From the NCBI GenBank assembly GCA_905233375.1, contig CAJOEJ010000011.1, positions 1-64,000 of the forward strand: a stretch of 64,000 bases of DNA. Reading direction: 5' to 3'. The position numbers and the translations under genes were made by a program. This document shows, one piece after another, positions 43,997 to 52,892 of this stretch (positions within the stretch are counted from its first letter, which is position 1; every line of letters begins with the position of its first letter). The stretch comes from Paludibacteraceae bacterium. GTDB lineage: Bacteria > Bacteroidota > Bacteroidia > Bacteroidales > Paludibacteraceae. Under the pieces are notes generated by a model that saw only the letters and a list, made by a program, of their open reading frames with translations, was not told the DNA's origin and did not search any database.

Positions 43997-44028
43997 TTTG
44001 CATATATCATTTTTTTTTAGTAATTTTG
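43997..44028 (+). promoter_or_regulatory. Promoter of hpf
   Basis: TTTGC, spacer, TAATTTTG, about 60 nt before the start codon. Confidence 0.85.
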
Positions 44029-44086
44029 CACTCGAAATACAGATCAAGTCTGTAGATACATGTTTAACCATAAAAACACACGTCTT

Positions 44087-44362
44087 ATGAACGTTACTAT
44101 CAATGCCGTCAATTTTGAAATGGCTCAAGCCCTGGAGGATTTCATCGAGAAGAAAATGAATCGTTTCGCGCGTCATCTGAATGCGGAGGACAAAGTAGAG
44201 ATCCGTATGTCGGTCATCAAACCGCAGACGAATGCCAACAAAGAGGTGAAGATTCGTATCGCCGGTCTATTTGCAGAGAAAGTGGCTGACACGTTTGAGG
44301 AAGGTATCGACGCATGTCTCAGCGCCTTGGAAACCCAGCTCGAAAGACGCAAGAACAACTGA
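44087..44362 (+). CDS. hpf: Ribosome hibernation promoting factor, short form
   Basis: The start at 44087 ('MNVTINAVNFEMAQALEDFI') gives 91 aa, the short HPF/RaiA fold. The protein binds the 30S decoding region in stationary phase to silence ribosomes. The N-terminal strand-helix and 'IRIAGLFAEKVADTFEEGIDACLSALETQLERRK' fit the family. It has its own promoter. Confidence 0.9.
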   Translation: MNVTINAVNFEMAQALEDFIEKKMNRFARHLNAEDKVEIRMSVIKPQTNANKEVKIRIAGLFAEKVADTFEEGIDACLSALETQLERRKNN

Positions 44363-44396
44363 TAACGGACTTTTTATCAAAAAAAATCGGCATACA

Positions 44397-44428
44397 TTTG
44401 CGTATGTCGTTTTTTTTTCGTATCTTTG
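44397..44428 (+). promoter_or_regulatory. Promoter of metK
   Basis: TTTGC, spacer, TATCTTTG, about 20 nt before the riboswitch. Confidence 0.85.
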
Positions 44429-44442
44429 CACCCGATTTGAAA

Positions 44443-44493
44443 ACCGAGGAAGGATTTGACTGCTTGCAACCTCGTTAAAATAATGCTAAAAAC
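44443..44493 (+). ncRNA. SAM-II riboswitch
   Basis: CGAGG (44445-44449) pairs with CCTCG (44470-44474) as P1; the loop holds GATTTGACTGCTTGCAA and is followed by GTTAAAATAATGCTAAAAA. The stem, the TTGCAA and the GCTAAAAA end match the SAM-II consensus, which forms an H-type pseudoknot that binds S-adenosylmethionine. It lies directly before metK, whose product is SAM. Confidence 0.88.
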
Positions 44494-44534
44494 TTGTACC
44501 ACAAGCTAAAACAGTCGCTTGTGGCGTTTTTTTT
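44493..44534 (+). terminator. Attenuator terminator downstream of the SAM-II riboswitch
   Basis: CCACAAGC (44499-44506) pairs perfectly with GCTTGTGG (44517-44524), followed by CG and eight T. A competing hairpin CTTGT-ACC-ACAAG uses the same ACAAG, so the two structures exclude each other. It ends 10 nt before the metK ATG, indicating transcriptional control. Confidence 0.8.
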
Positions 44535-44543
44535 GACAGAACA

Positions 44544-45827
44544 ATGAATTATTTCTTTACATCAGAATCGGTGTCAGAAGGACACCCGGACAAAGTGAGC
44601 GATCAGATTTCTGACGCTATCCTGGATAACATGTTAGCGCAGGACCCCCAGGCGCACGTGGCTTGCGAGACCTTGTGTACCACGGGACAGGTCGTAATCG
44701 CGGGAGAAGTGAGTTGCAACGGATGGGTGGATATCCAGAAAGTAGTGCGGAAGACGATCGCCGATATCGGTTACACCAAAGCCGAATACAAGTTCGAAGC
44801 GGAGAGTTGCGGCATTCTGACGGCATTGCATGCGCAGTCAGCGGATATAAATATGGGCGTGAGCCGTGCGACCGAAGAGGAGCAAGGAGCCGGCGACCAG
44901 GGAATGATGTTCGGCTATGCGACCAATGAGACGGACAATTACATGCCGTTGACGCTGGATCTGGCGCACACCTTAGTATATACGCTCGCGCGCATCCGCA
45001 AGGAGGGACAGCAGATGACGTATCTCCGTCCGGACAGCAAGTCGCAGGTAACAATGGAGTACGACGAGCAGAACCGTCCCGTCCGTATCGACACCATCGT
45101 GCTGAGTACGCAGCATGACGAGTATGTACAAAGTGACGAAGGACAAAGGACAAAGGTAACGCCTGAGTTCATCAAAAAAGATATCATCGACATTCTCCTG
45201 CCGCGTGTAGCTACCCGTGACTCGCGTTACGGACATCTGCTGCATGAGTTTCTAGCGGATCCGAATGCCAAGTTATTGGTGAACCCGACCGGTAATTTCG
45301 TTATCGGCGGTCCTCACGGTGATACGGGTCTGACAGGTCGCAAGATCATCGTGGATACGTACGGTGGTCGCGGCGCGCACGGCGGAGGAGCGTTCTCGGG
45401 AAAGGATCCGTCGAAAGTGGACCGCTCGGCAGCCTATGCGGCACGCTGGATAGCCAAACACTTAGTAGCGGCAGGTGTAGCCCGTGAAGCGCTGGTACAG
45501 GTCAGTTATGCCATCGGCGTAGCCAAGCCCGTATCGCTCTACGTCAACACTTACGGAACGGCGTTGGTTCCCATGAGCGACGCCGAAATCGCGCAACGTG
45601 TCTCTACCCTCTTCGACCTGCGTCCGGCGGCTATCATCCGTGACCTGCAACTGACCCAGCCGATATACCAGGAAACCGCCCGTTACGGTCATATGGGGCG
45701 TACCAATGAGGTCGTGGAGAAGACCTTCCTCGATGCGAACGGCAAGGAATATACCCGCCAGGTGGAGTTGTTCACGTGGGAGAAACTGAACAGACTGGAA
45801 AAGGTCAAGTCGGCATTTGGACTTTAA
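44544..45827 (+). CDS. metK: S-adenosylmethionine synthetase
   Basis: 427 aa. MetK makes SAM from methionine and ATP. Motifs: '[17 protein letters not shown]', '[12 protein letters not shown]', '[21 protein letters not shown]' and '[19 protein letters not shown]'. All catalytic blocks are intact. Between '[12 protein letters not shown]' and 'KKDIIDIL' the segment '[11 protein letters not shown]' is longer than in other MetK proteins and is encoded by a GTACAAAG/GGACAAAG repeat run. Expression is controlled by the SAM-II riboswitch and terminator. lspA follows after 15 bp. Confidence 0.97.
   Translation: MNYFFTSESVSEGHPDKVSDQISDAILDNMLAQDPQAHVACETLCTTGQVVIAGEVSCNGWVDIQKVVRKTIADIGYTKAEYKFEAESCGILTALHAQSADINMGVSRATEEEQGAGDQGMMFGYATNETDNYMPLTLDLAHTLVYTLARIRKEGQQMTYLRPDSKSQVTMEYDEQNRPVRIDTIVLSTQHDEYVQSDEGQRTKVTPEFIKKDIIDILLPRVATRDSRYGHLLHEFLADPNAKLLVNPTGNFVIGGPHGDTGLTGRKIIVDTYGGRGAHGGGAFSGKDPSKVDRSAAYAARWIAKHLVAAGVAREALVQVSYAIGVAKPVSLYVNTYGTALVPMSDAEIAQRVSTLFDLRPAAIIRDLQLTQPIYQETARYGHMGRTNEVVEKTFLDANGKEYTRQVELFTWEKLNRLEKVKSAFGL
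45124..45158. repeat. GTACAAAG-type repeat run inside metK
   Basis: TATGTACAAAGTGACGAAGG continues into ACAAAGGACAAAGGTAAC, the same short repeat as at 4852-4908 and 54534-54593. It lies in frame in a variable loop. Confidence 0.7.
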
Positions 45828-45842
45828 GATTTTTTATTTGAG

Positions 45843-46388
45843 ATGAGCAAAGAACTGAAATTGAGCCTGTTGGTAAGCGTGATAGTGGTAACGGCTATCC
45901 TGATAGACCAGATGATCAAGCTGTATGTCGCCACGCATTTTGCCTTGGGTGAGAGCATCGAAGTGCAGTCCTGGTTCTGGCTGTGCTATGTGGAGAACAA
46001 CGGCATGGCGTTCGGTATCGAATGGTTCAGCAAACTCGCATTGACGCTCTTCCGTATCATAGCAATCGGCTTGTTGGGATGGTACACGCATGTGCTGATC
46101 CGCCGTCCCGATGTGCCGAAAGGATATATCGTCACCATCTCGTTCATCATCGCCGGCGCATTGGGGAACTGCATCGACTGTATTTGTTACGGCAAGCTGT
46201 TCGGTTATGCGGGATGGTTCTACGGCAAGGTAGTGGATATGTTCTATTTTCCGCTCATCCACAACAGTGCCGGCGAGGTGTTGTTCTTCCGTCCTGTGTT
46301 CAATTTTGCAGACGCTTGTATCACCTGCGCCGTCGGCGTGATACTGCTGTTCTATATGAAAGAACTGAATAAAGAAGCCAAAGAATAA
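45843..46388 (+). CDS. lspA: Lipoprotein signal peptidase (signal peptidase II)
   Basis: 181 aa with four membrane helices. LspA removes the signal peptide of lipoproteins after lipid attachment. The catalytic aspartates lie in 'GALGNCIDCI' and 'NFADACIT'; 'VENNGMAFGI' is the first conserved block. 'GKVVDMFYFP' is in place. It starts 15 bp after metK and is followed directly by a lipoprotein gene, fitting its function. Confidence 0.95.
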   Translation: MSKELKLSLLVSVIVVTAILIDQMIKLYVATHFALGESIEVQSWFWLCYVENNGMAFGIEWFSKLALTLFRIIAIGLLGWYTHVLIRRPDVPKGYIVTISFIIAGALGNCIDCICYGKLFGYAGWFYGKVVDMFYFPLIHNSAGEVLFFRPVFNFADACITCAVGVILLFYMKELNKEAKE

Positions 46389-46913
46389 ATGAAATCACCC
46401 TTCCGTCACCCGCTCTCCATACTGATCCTGCTGCTTCTGACAGCGGGGTTCGTATCCTGCCGTCCACGGGGCATACTGCACTCGTGGGAGATGCGTGATG
46501 TGATGGTGGATTTGCACAAGACAGACGCGCTTATCCAGGCGTCCGGACTGATGTACGGGCATTCGGAACAAAACGCCATTTATTATGCGCAAGTAATGGA
46601 GAAACACGGCATTACGCAGGCTCAGTTTGATTCGTCGCTGGTATGGTACACCGCACATCCGAAGTTTTTTGACAAGATCTATCCGCGCGTTATCCACAAG
46701 CTGGAGGAGGAGCAGGAACAATTTCTGGCGCTGCATGAAGCGGAATTGGAAGATATAATGCTACCGGACACTCCGATTCCTGCTCCACGCTTGACGCCTT
46801 ACCAGCTGGACAGCATGCTGTGGGTGAATATGTATGGATATCCGTCTTCCTGGAACCCGTTAATGCATAATCTTGAAAATCAACTCCTTCCAAAGGTCGG
46901 TGTCCTTCGCTGA
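46389..46913 (+). CDS. DUF4296 lipoprotein
   Basis: 174 aa. A type II signal with lipobox 'AGFVSC' places Cys near residue 24 and predicts an outer- or inner-membrane lipoprotein. The rest is helical with 'DVMVDLHKTDALI', typical of DUF4296, a family that follows lspA in many Bacteroidetes. It starts directly after the lspA stop. Its last 18 codons overlap the convergent holA gene by 54 bp. Function unknown. Confidence 0.85.
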   Translation: MKSPFRHPLSILILLLLTAGFVSCRPRGILHSWEMRDVMVDLHKTDALIQASGLMYGHSEQNAIYYAQVMEKHGITQAQFDSSLVWYTAHPKFFDKIYPRVIHKLEEEQEQFLALHEAELEDIMLPDTPIPAPRLTPYQLDSMLWVNMYGYPSSWNPLMHNLENQLLPKVGVLR

Positions 46914-47906
46914 CGGGTTGTTGATTCCTTTCAACCGGGCATCCGTATCGCGCAGATAGCCCATGATGAGGAAAGTCTTGCCAGCAGGATAACGCTGGGC
47001 AGCCGTCGCATAATCGCGCACAAAATACGGGTTGATACCCAGTTCTTTCGCTACGTTTGCCTGACTCTTATCCGGCATGTAATGGTACATCAACAGATTC
47101 GAGAAGAACGAAAAGAGCGGTGCCATCTCGCGAATCATCGGATGATCCTTGCTACCGGCAAAATACTGCGTGATACGGTTCGCTTTGACCACATCTCCGT
47201 GAATGAGCGCGTTCTGCAGTTCAATACTGTTATAATCCTTCGAGATACCTATATTGCGCTCCACGAGTGCGGTATCGATCACGTTCACGCCTTCCGGACG
47301 ACCGTCTATCAGTTTGGTCAGCGCCCCGATGACAGCTGTCAGGTCATTGCCGATATACTCCGCCAGGATAGGTGCCACACGCGGGTCTATCTTGACCGGA
47401 GACTTGTTACCGCTCGTTTGAGACTGATTGTATTCGGCAATATACGCCGTGATCCATTTGGCAACCTCGTAGTCCCTTATCTTGTCCGACTGGAGCCAAA
47501 CGACCTGCTTGTGCTCCGCCGCTTTCTTCCATACGCCTTGCCGCTTGTCCGGTTTGCCGTTATAACAGATGACAAGCACCGTTTGCGGCATGAGGTTATC
47601 CAGATAGGCGGCTAACGCATCCCATTTCTTGACCGTTTGGGCTTCCCGCACGATGATGACCTTCCGTCCTCCCATCATTGCGAAACCGCGTGCGGCACTG
47701 ATGACCGGCGCTATGTCCGCTCCCTGCAGATCCCGACCGTACAGAATCTGCTGGTCGAACTCGCGCGACATATCGTCCAGCGCATGGGCGGCGATAAACT
47801 CAAACACACGGTTGATGTAATACGGTTCTTCGCCGCACAAGATGTAAACCGGTGCATACGTGCCGGCATGCAACGCACGCATTATGTCATCATACTTGCT
47901 TACCAT
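46860..47906 (-). CDS. holA: DNA polymerase III subunit delta
   Basis: 348 aa. Delta opens the sliding clamp within the clamp loader. The N-terminal AAA+-like fold ('PVYILCGEEPYYINRVFEFI') has no functional P-loop, as is normal for delta. The C-terminal collar domain contains 'YHYMPDKSQANVAKELGINPYFVRDY'. The 3' end overlaps the DUF4296 gene. It is the last gene of the leftward cluster. Confidence 0.92.
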   Translation of the reverse strand: MVSKYDDIMRALHAGTYAPVYILCGEEPYYINRVFEFIAAHALDDMSREFDQQILYGRDLQGADIAPVISAARGFAMMGGRKVIIVREAQTVKKWDALAAYLDNLMPQTVLVICYNGKPDKRQGVWKKAAEHKQVVWLQSDKIRDYEVAKWITAYIAEYNQSQTSGNKSPVKIDPRVAPILAEYIGNDLTAVIGALTKLIDGRPEGVNVIDTALVERNIGISKDYNSIELQNALIHGDVVKANRITQYFAGSKDHPMIREMAPLFSFFSNLLMYHYMPDKSQANVAKELGINPYFVRDYATAAQRYPAGKTFLIMGYLRDTDARLKGINNPSAKDTDLWKELIFKIMH

Positions 47907-47933
47907 TTTATCTTACGAATTTAACTGTACGGA

Positions 47934-49427
47934 TTAATCGTCCGTCCACTTGTATATCATATATTCCCATTCACTTCTGTCTATGACTTGATATCCCTCG
48001 TCCACGAGCATCTGCTCCAAGGCACTGTGCTTGTCCGTATAGGCGGGCTTGGTCTTATACTGGGGCGTGAAGGAGCACACCACTACGGGATGCGATTCAC
48101 GTATAACCCGTTGATATTTTGCGGTATAGACCGAGTCAAATATATTCGACCAGAACTCATTATACACGCCAGCCCTGCATCCTGTCACCGCCCGGATCAG
48201 ATGCATCCGTTGTCCCAAGACCAGCACCGTTGTATCGCCGTTTATATCGCTTTTCACTTGTTGCAGCCACTCGTTCTCCTTCTCCTGCATAGCGATGTGC
48301 TGATAAGGAGCGACCGAACAGACAATCGTCGCTTGGGTCAAGTCGCACTTCCCTACACTATTGGTGGCAAAACGCATCATAACGACCGTACTCACGACCG
48401 CCAGCACTATCCATAGGTATCTTCGTTCGGCGGGTTCGTAATACGATGCCGACACCGGTAACAGGCACAAGACCGCCGGAAAAAGTTTGAGCCACGCCGT
48501 ATCAGTGCCTAACGTCGCAACACCAAGGATCATCGTTCCTATAAGCAGTTGGGGACGAGCGACAGATGATTTGCCCAATGCAGTCACGATACACAATGCC
48601 GAAATGAAATACGTCAAGTCGATGTTATACCATTGTTGCGGTTTGGTCGTATAGAGGACCATATAAATCAACACTAATCCGACTATGAGGGGTTTTATGA
48701 CAGATATCAGACGATGATATAACGGCGATTTCTGACTGCCGATGGACGTTTTGCCGATCGCAAGGACGGCAACAGACATGAGCACATAGCCTGCAAGCAG
48801 ACCTCCTTTTTCCCATAGTTTGGTGACCATCGCTCCCAAGTCATGGCTGGTCATAGCGGTATCTGTAACTGCCGGAGTAACAAACAGATACGCCAACCCA
48901 TATACTATACCTGCAGTCAGAGAGGCGACAGGAATATTCCACAAACTGCGTTTTTTCCACAATGGAATGAGAACCAGCAACGCCAATATATTCGGAAACC
49001 GTGCCGCGACAGCCAACCCTAACACCACGGGCGACTGTGTCACCCATAACGCGGACAACAGGAGCACAGAGAGCGTTCCCGGACTGAACTCCTGAAAGGC
49101 ACCGTAGCCCATCAATATAAACGTCAATGCCAGCCAATGAAGGTGCTCGCGCTGCTGCGATTTATCCAGCAAACGGCAATAAGGCAGGAGGATAGCCGTC
49201 ACCACACACGCCCATCCGAACAAGCGCAAAGGTAACAGCGATGCGCCGAACAACCGCACGATCACTCCACCGGTCAGAATCGTTCCGCATGCCATCCATC
49301 CGCCCTGCATATGTTCGTATTTATACAACCAGTACAGCGGATCCTGAACGTTCCCGAAACCAGCAAACACGAACCATAATGTCCATGCGAAGACTACGCC
49401 GAGCAATATGTACTTACCGATTCGCAT
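47934..49427 (-). CDS. Polytopic membrane protein, possible GT-C-type transferase
   Basis: 497 aa with about 10-11 hydrophobic helices in the first 370 residues and a soluble C-terminal domain of about 120. This plan and the tail fit GT-C-fold glycosyltransferases of the GT87/DUF2029-like kind, but no catalytic signature is clear to me. It follows the SMR pair in a surface-glycan operon, which supports a transferase or lipid-linked sugar role. Confidence 0.6.
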   Translation of the reverse strand: MRIGKYILLGVVFAWTLWFVFAGFGNVQDPLYWLYKYEHMQGGWMACGTILTGGVIVRLFGASLLPLRLFGWACVVTAILLPYCRLLDKSQQREHLHWLALTFILMGYGAFQEFSPGTLSVLLLSALWVTQSPVVLGLAVAARFPNILALLVLIPLWKKRSLWNIPVASLTAGIVYGLAYLFVTPAVTDTAMTSHDLGAMVTKLWEKGGLLAGYVLMSVAVLAIGKTSIGSQKSPLYHRLISVIKPLIVGLVLIYMVLYTTKPQQWYNIDLTYFISALCIVTALGKSSVARPQLLIGTMILGVATLGTDTAWLKLFPAVLCLLPVSASYYEPAERRYLWIVLAVVSTVVMMRFATNSVGKCDLTQATIVCSVAPYQHIAMQEKENEWLQQVKSDINGDTTVLVLGQRMHLIRAVTGCRAGVYNEFWSNIFDSVYTAKYQRVIRESHPVVVCSFTPQYKTKPAYTDKHSALEQMLVDEGYQVIDRSEWEYMIYKWTDD

Positions 49428-49504
49428 ATTTAATGCGCCTCTTTCCCCGTCAAGTGCGGCTTGTTGAATGGAATCTCTATCATACTATTTTCAATTATTC
49501 CGAT

Positions 49505-49840
49505 TTATAGAAAAAACACAATGACACCAAGGATGATGATGGTGATGGCAAGCGCTTTGCGGCGGTTGATCCGTTCGCGGAAGAAACACCAGGACAGACA
49601 CGGAACGAACAAGTACGATACGCTCTCAATGATACTCAATTCTTTGAGTTGCAGTCCTTTGCTCATACACCATATATTGGCGATCATCGCGCCGAACAGG
49701 AGCGTATATCCGCCTATCACCCACCCGTTCATATACTGTCTCCACCAAGGTTTGTACCCTTTTCGTGCTCCCTGTTTGAGTAACATCTGCGCGCAGGCGG
49801 AGAGGAACACCATGACCAATGCTATCCATGCGTATTTCAT
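49505..49840 (-). CDS. SMR-family membrane protein, ArnE-like
   Basis: The true start is the ATG at 49840 ('MKYAWIALVMVFLSACAQML'), giving 111 aa; the track ORF extends 5' through shadow sequence. Four hydrophobic helices and 'CAQMLLKQGAR' are typical of ArnE/EmrE-like SMR proteins. With the overlapping ArnF-like gene it probably forms a heterodimer that flips a polyprenyl-phosphate sugar across the inner membrane. Confidence 0.75.
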   Translation of the reverse strand: MKYAWIALVMVFLSACAQMLLKQGARKGYKPWWRQYMNGWVIGGYTLLFGAMIANIWCMSKGLQLKELSIIESVSYLFVPCLSWCFFRERINRRKALAITIIILGVIVFFL

Positions 49841-50175
49841 GAGCGTGCCAAAAGAGTTATACCGGCTATGATAAGCACCGAACCGATAATGTTCATAACT
49901 GTGATTGCTTCGCCAAAGAGCAGAGCCGCTATCAGCATGGTAAAAATCAGCGTTGTGCCTTTGAACATATAGGCAGTGCTGAGTTCGATCCGTCGCAGCA
50001 CCTGTTGCCATAAGAGCGCATAGACCCCGATGATGGCAACGGCTCCTCCGAACCACAACAGATACCGCCATGAGCCCATCGGACACATTGCCGCCTGTTT
50101 GGTACAGATACCCACGCAGGCGTAGAGCATGTTCACGCCTATCAACGCTAAGATATGTTTGCCTTCAACTTTCAC
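49837..50175 (-). CDS. SMR-family membrane protein, ArnF-like
   Basis: 112 aa, four hydrophobic helices, ending 'NIIGSVLIIAGITLLARS' as in SMR/EamA small transporters. The start is a GTG at 50175 in sequence GTGAAAGTTGAA, 1 nt after the neuD-like stop. It overlaps the ArnE-like gene by 4 bp, so the two are probably translated together as a flippase pair. Confidence 0.72.
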   Translation of the reverse strand: MKVEGKHILALIGVNMLYACVGICTKQAAMCPMGSWRYLLWFGGAVAIIGVYALLWQQVLRRIELSTAYMFKGTTLIFTMLIAALLFGEAITVMNIIGSVLIIAGITLLARS

Positions 50176-50176
50176 C

Positions 50177-50836
50177 TTACTCCGCCATTCTCAGAAACCT
50201 TGCTGGGTTTCCAGCCCATATTTCGCCTTCCAGTATATCATGTTTGAGCACACTGCCCATCCCCAAAGTCGCATAGTCGCCTATCGTGAACCCTTCATGA
50301 ATCGTGGCATTGAGACCGATATGTACCCCTTTGCCTATCTTCAAGTAACTGCCCACAGCCGCCTGTGCCGCGATATGACAGAAATCCCCTACTTCATTAT
50401 TATGTCCCATCATCGAACCGGACATCATCAGACACCCTTTGCCCAGCTTGGTAGCAGGCGACATAGACACATTGGGCATGATGATACATCCCGGTCCCAA
50501 CTGCACGCTGGGCGCTACGTAAGCACTCGGATGAACGAATGTAGCCAACCGGTCATCGGGGATATTGAGCGACTCGAAGAGCGCAATACGTTCACGGTTT
50601 CCGTCTATTCGCAATATGGTATTCACAAACCAATATCCTTCATCCAAGAACCGTTTGCTGTCTGAAATACGTCCGACAACAGGAAACAGATCCAGCACGG
50701 TGCCTACAGGTTCGCGGTCATTGAGAAACCCCGTCACCTCCAGATCGGTCGCACCCATGCGGCGCGCATGTTCGATGGCTGCCGCGACGACCGTAGCGTT
50801 GCCTGTTCCGCCCAATATAACTACTCTTCTACTCAT
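50177..50836 (-). CDS. NeuD-like sugar O-acetyltransferase (hexapeptide repeat)
   Basis: 219 aa. The N-terminal PglD/NeuD-type Rossmann-like part ('RRVVILGGTGNATVVAAAIEHA') is followed by a left-handed beta helix of hexapeptide units ('GPGCIIMPNVSMSPATKLGKG' and 'IGKGVHIGLNATIHEGFTIG'), and it ends 'GNPARFLR'. Such enzymes acetylate a sugar or amino-sugar with acetyl-CoA. It overlaps the upstream GT2 gene by 4 bp. Confidence 0.85.
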   Translation of the reverse strand: MSRRVVILGGTGNATVVAAAIEHARRMGATDLEVTGFLNDREPVGTVLDLFPVVGRISDSKRFLDEGYWFVNTILRIDGNRERIALFESLNIPDDRLATFVHPSAYVAPSVQLGPGCIIMPNVSMSPATKLGKGCLMMSGSMMGHNNEVGDFCHIAAQAAVGSYLKIGKGVHIGLNATIHEGFTIGDYATLGMGSVLKHDILEGEIWAGNPARFLRMAE

Positions 50837-51756
50837 AGCACTTGTTCGATAATATAGTTAGGCCGTTGTTTGGTCTCGAGGAAGATACGGCCGATGTACT
50901 CTCCGAGAATGCCCAAGAAGGCAAAATTGAGTCCGAATAGGAACAAGATCAGAACCATCATACTCGTCCAGCCGGTCACTACATTGCCGACCAACTTGTA
51001 GATAATAAGGCACAAAGCGGCTATCATACTGCCGATACACAGCAGTCCGCCCAGATAAGTCACCATCCGGATGGGGAACATGGAGAACGAGAAGATGCGG
51101 GCAAACGTGAGTGCCAGCATTTTGGAGAGGTTGTATCCGCTCCTTCCGGCAAAGCGTGCATCGCGTTTGAGCGGTACAGCTACGTACTTGTGCCCGATGA
51201 AATACAGCAGACTGACCGCAGTAGCCGTCTTTTCCGGGAAACGGCGCAGTTCTTCAACCACGCTCTTTTTCATGACACGGAATATACCGAGGCGCGGCAT
51301 GGTGTGAATGTCGGTAATACGGTTGCTCACATGCTGGAAGAGCCGCGAAACGGCTATCTTCATGCGGCTGTCTTTGCGTTCCTCCCATTGGGCTATGGCC
51401 ATCGTTGCTTCACCGTCCGCCAAGAGAGCGTCAATAAGCGTCGGTATATCTTCGGGACGATCCTGCAGATCCGAGTCCATCAGCACAATCAGATCCTTGG
51501 TGGTCAGGGACAAACCCGCTGATATCGCATTCTGTTGACCGAAATTACGGCTCAGGCGTACGATACGCAGATGTTCCCGACGGGCACGCTCTTCGTTCAT
51601 GATCTCCCAGGAACGGTCACGGCTCCCGTCATCGACGAGAATGATCTCATAGTCCTCCGTGAGCGTCTCCACGACTGCTGTCAGGCGTCGCAGCAGTTCC
51701 GATATGACTTCCTGGTCGTTATAAATCGGCACGACGACCGATAAACTGTTTGCCAT
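50833..51756 (-). CDS. Polyprenyl-phosphate glycosyltransferase (GT2, ArnC/DPM-like)
   Basis: The ATG at 51756 ('MANSLSVVVPIYNDQEVISE') gives 307 aa, because the upstream gene ends at 51758. A GT-A domain with 'ILVDDGSRD' and 'LMDSDLQDRPE' is followed by two membrane helices at the C-terminus. This is the ArnC/GtrB-like layout: it moves a sugar from a nucleotide donor to undecaprenyl phosphate on the inner face of the membrane, for the SMR pair to flip. Confidence 0.85.
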   Translation of the reverse strand: MANSLSVVVPIYNDQEVISELLRRLTAVVETLTEDYEIILVDDGSRDRSWEIMNEERARREHLRIVRLSRNFGQQNAISAGLSLTTKDLIVLMDSDLQDRPEDIPTLIDALLADGEATMAIAQWEERKDSRMKIAVSRLFQHVSNRITDIHTMPRLGIFRVMKKSVVEELRRFPEKTATAVSLLYFIGHKYVAVPLKRDARFAGRSGYNLSKMLALTFARIFSFSMFPIRMVTYLGGLLCIGSMIAALCLIIYKLVGNVVTGWTSMMVLILFLFGLNFAFLGILGEYIGRIFLETKQRPNYIIEQVL

Positions 51757-51757
51757 T

Positions 51758-52882
51758 TTATAGTTGAAATTTGACATTTGACTGATAAATAAAATATCCG
51801 CTGCGGTCGGCACTGCATGCGAGAGGTTTGAGTTCGTCACTCGTCCGTTCTTTAGCCACAATCTGCGGGTAACGATCCGCATGGTCTATGTAATGCTGCA
51901 CATCGGGCGTGACAGCACTCAGGAAATACACCCCGCTGAACGCGTTAGGTCGGACATCCGGCACGATGACCTGCCCCAATGCCACCTCGATGACGCCTTG
52001 CACGAAATCATATCCGGTACTCAGCTGCACGAGGTGAGAACCGATAAAGTCGCCTCCCATGCGTCCGGCTATCTCCATGACGACGATACGTCCGTCCCGC
52101 GTCAGTTTGTATTCCGAGTGGCTGGCACCGGTGGTCAGTCCAAGGGTGTCCAGTGCCTGACGGGTGACGGCAAAGATACGTTCGCGCAGTTCCGGGGACA
52201 AGTCCGCCGGCTGGTGGTGTGCCAGTTCGACAAAATGCGGCGAACCCGTGGTCACTTTGTCCGTTATCTGAAGGGCGTAATGGATACCGCGGCATGAAAT
52301 CATCTCCACGCTGATTTCCCTGCCTTCTATGAACTCCTCGATCATCGCTTCGCCCGAGATGGACAGCTTTTCCGCTTCCTCTACAGCCGGTTCCAGTTCC
52401 TCCCAACGGGTTATTTTCTTTACCCCGAGGCTGCCTGAACGGTCAGACGGTTTGACGATCAGCGGCAAGGCAAAGGCGGGCGGCGAAAGGTGAGCGTTCA
52501 AAGTATTGTTCGCCATCACCTGGTAAGCCGGACAGTCGATACCTGCGGCTAACAGCGCCTCGCGCATAAGATGCTTGTCATGCGCTTTGCAGGCGGCGGT
52601 GTAACTATTGCCGGGCAAACCCATATGCTCCGCCACATAAGCTACCGTCGGAGCCGCTACATCGCTGCCGATGGTACAGATACCGTCGATCCCTTCGTCC
52701 TGGCACAGACGCAGGATTTGTTCCTTCTCCGTAATGGAGACCGGATAGAACGTGTCGCAGATGTCTTTGCACACGGCGCCTTGCGACCAGGCAAAGCAGA
52801 TGGTCTGCAGTCCCAGCGCTTTTGCTTTCTCTACAACCGGACGTTGCAGATAACTCGCTCCTATAATAGCTAACTTTTTCAC
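51758..52882 (-). CDS. ATP-grasp family ligase
   Basis: The ATP-grasp fold is clear: a pre-ATP-grasp domain ('KKLAIIGASYLQRPVVEKAK'), a core with 'PLIVKPSDRSGSLGVKKI', metal ligands in 'VVMEIAGRMGGDFIG' and a C-terminal lid. These enzymes join a carboxylate to an amine using ATP, here perhaps an amino acid onto a sugar. The start is uncertain: the track uses TTG at 52888, but GTG at 52882 gives 'MKKLAIIGAS' and is preferred. No ATG is available. Both lie in an AGTTGAAAGTGAAAAAG repeat. Confidence 0.8.
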   Translation of the reverse strand: MKKLAIIGASYLQRPVVEKAKALGLQTICFAWSQGAVCKDICDTFYPVSITEKEQILRLCQDEGIDGICTIGSDVAAPTVAYVAEHMGLPGNSYTAACKAHDKHLMREALLAAGIDCPAYQVMANNTLNAHLSPPAFALPLIVKPSDRSGSLGVKKITRWEELEPAVEEAEKLSISGEAMIEEFIEGREISVEMISCRGIHYALQITDKVTTGSPHFVELAHHQPADLSPELRERIFAVTRQALDTLGLTTGASHSEYKLTRDGRIVVMEIAGRMGGDFIGSHLVQLSTGYDFVQGVIEVALGQVIVPDVRPNAFSGVYFLSAVTPDVQHYIDHADRYPQIVAKERTSDELKPLACSADRSGYFIYQSNVKFQL

Positions 52883-52892
52883 TTTCAACTTA

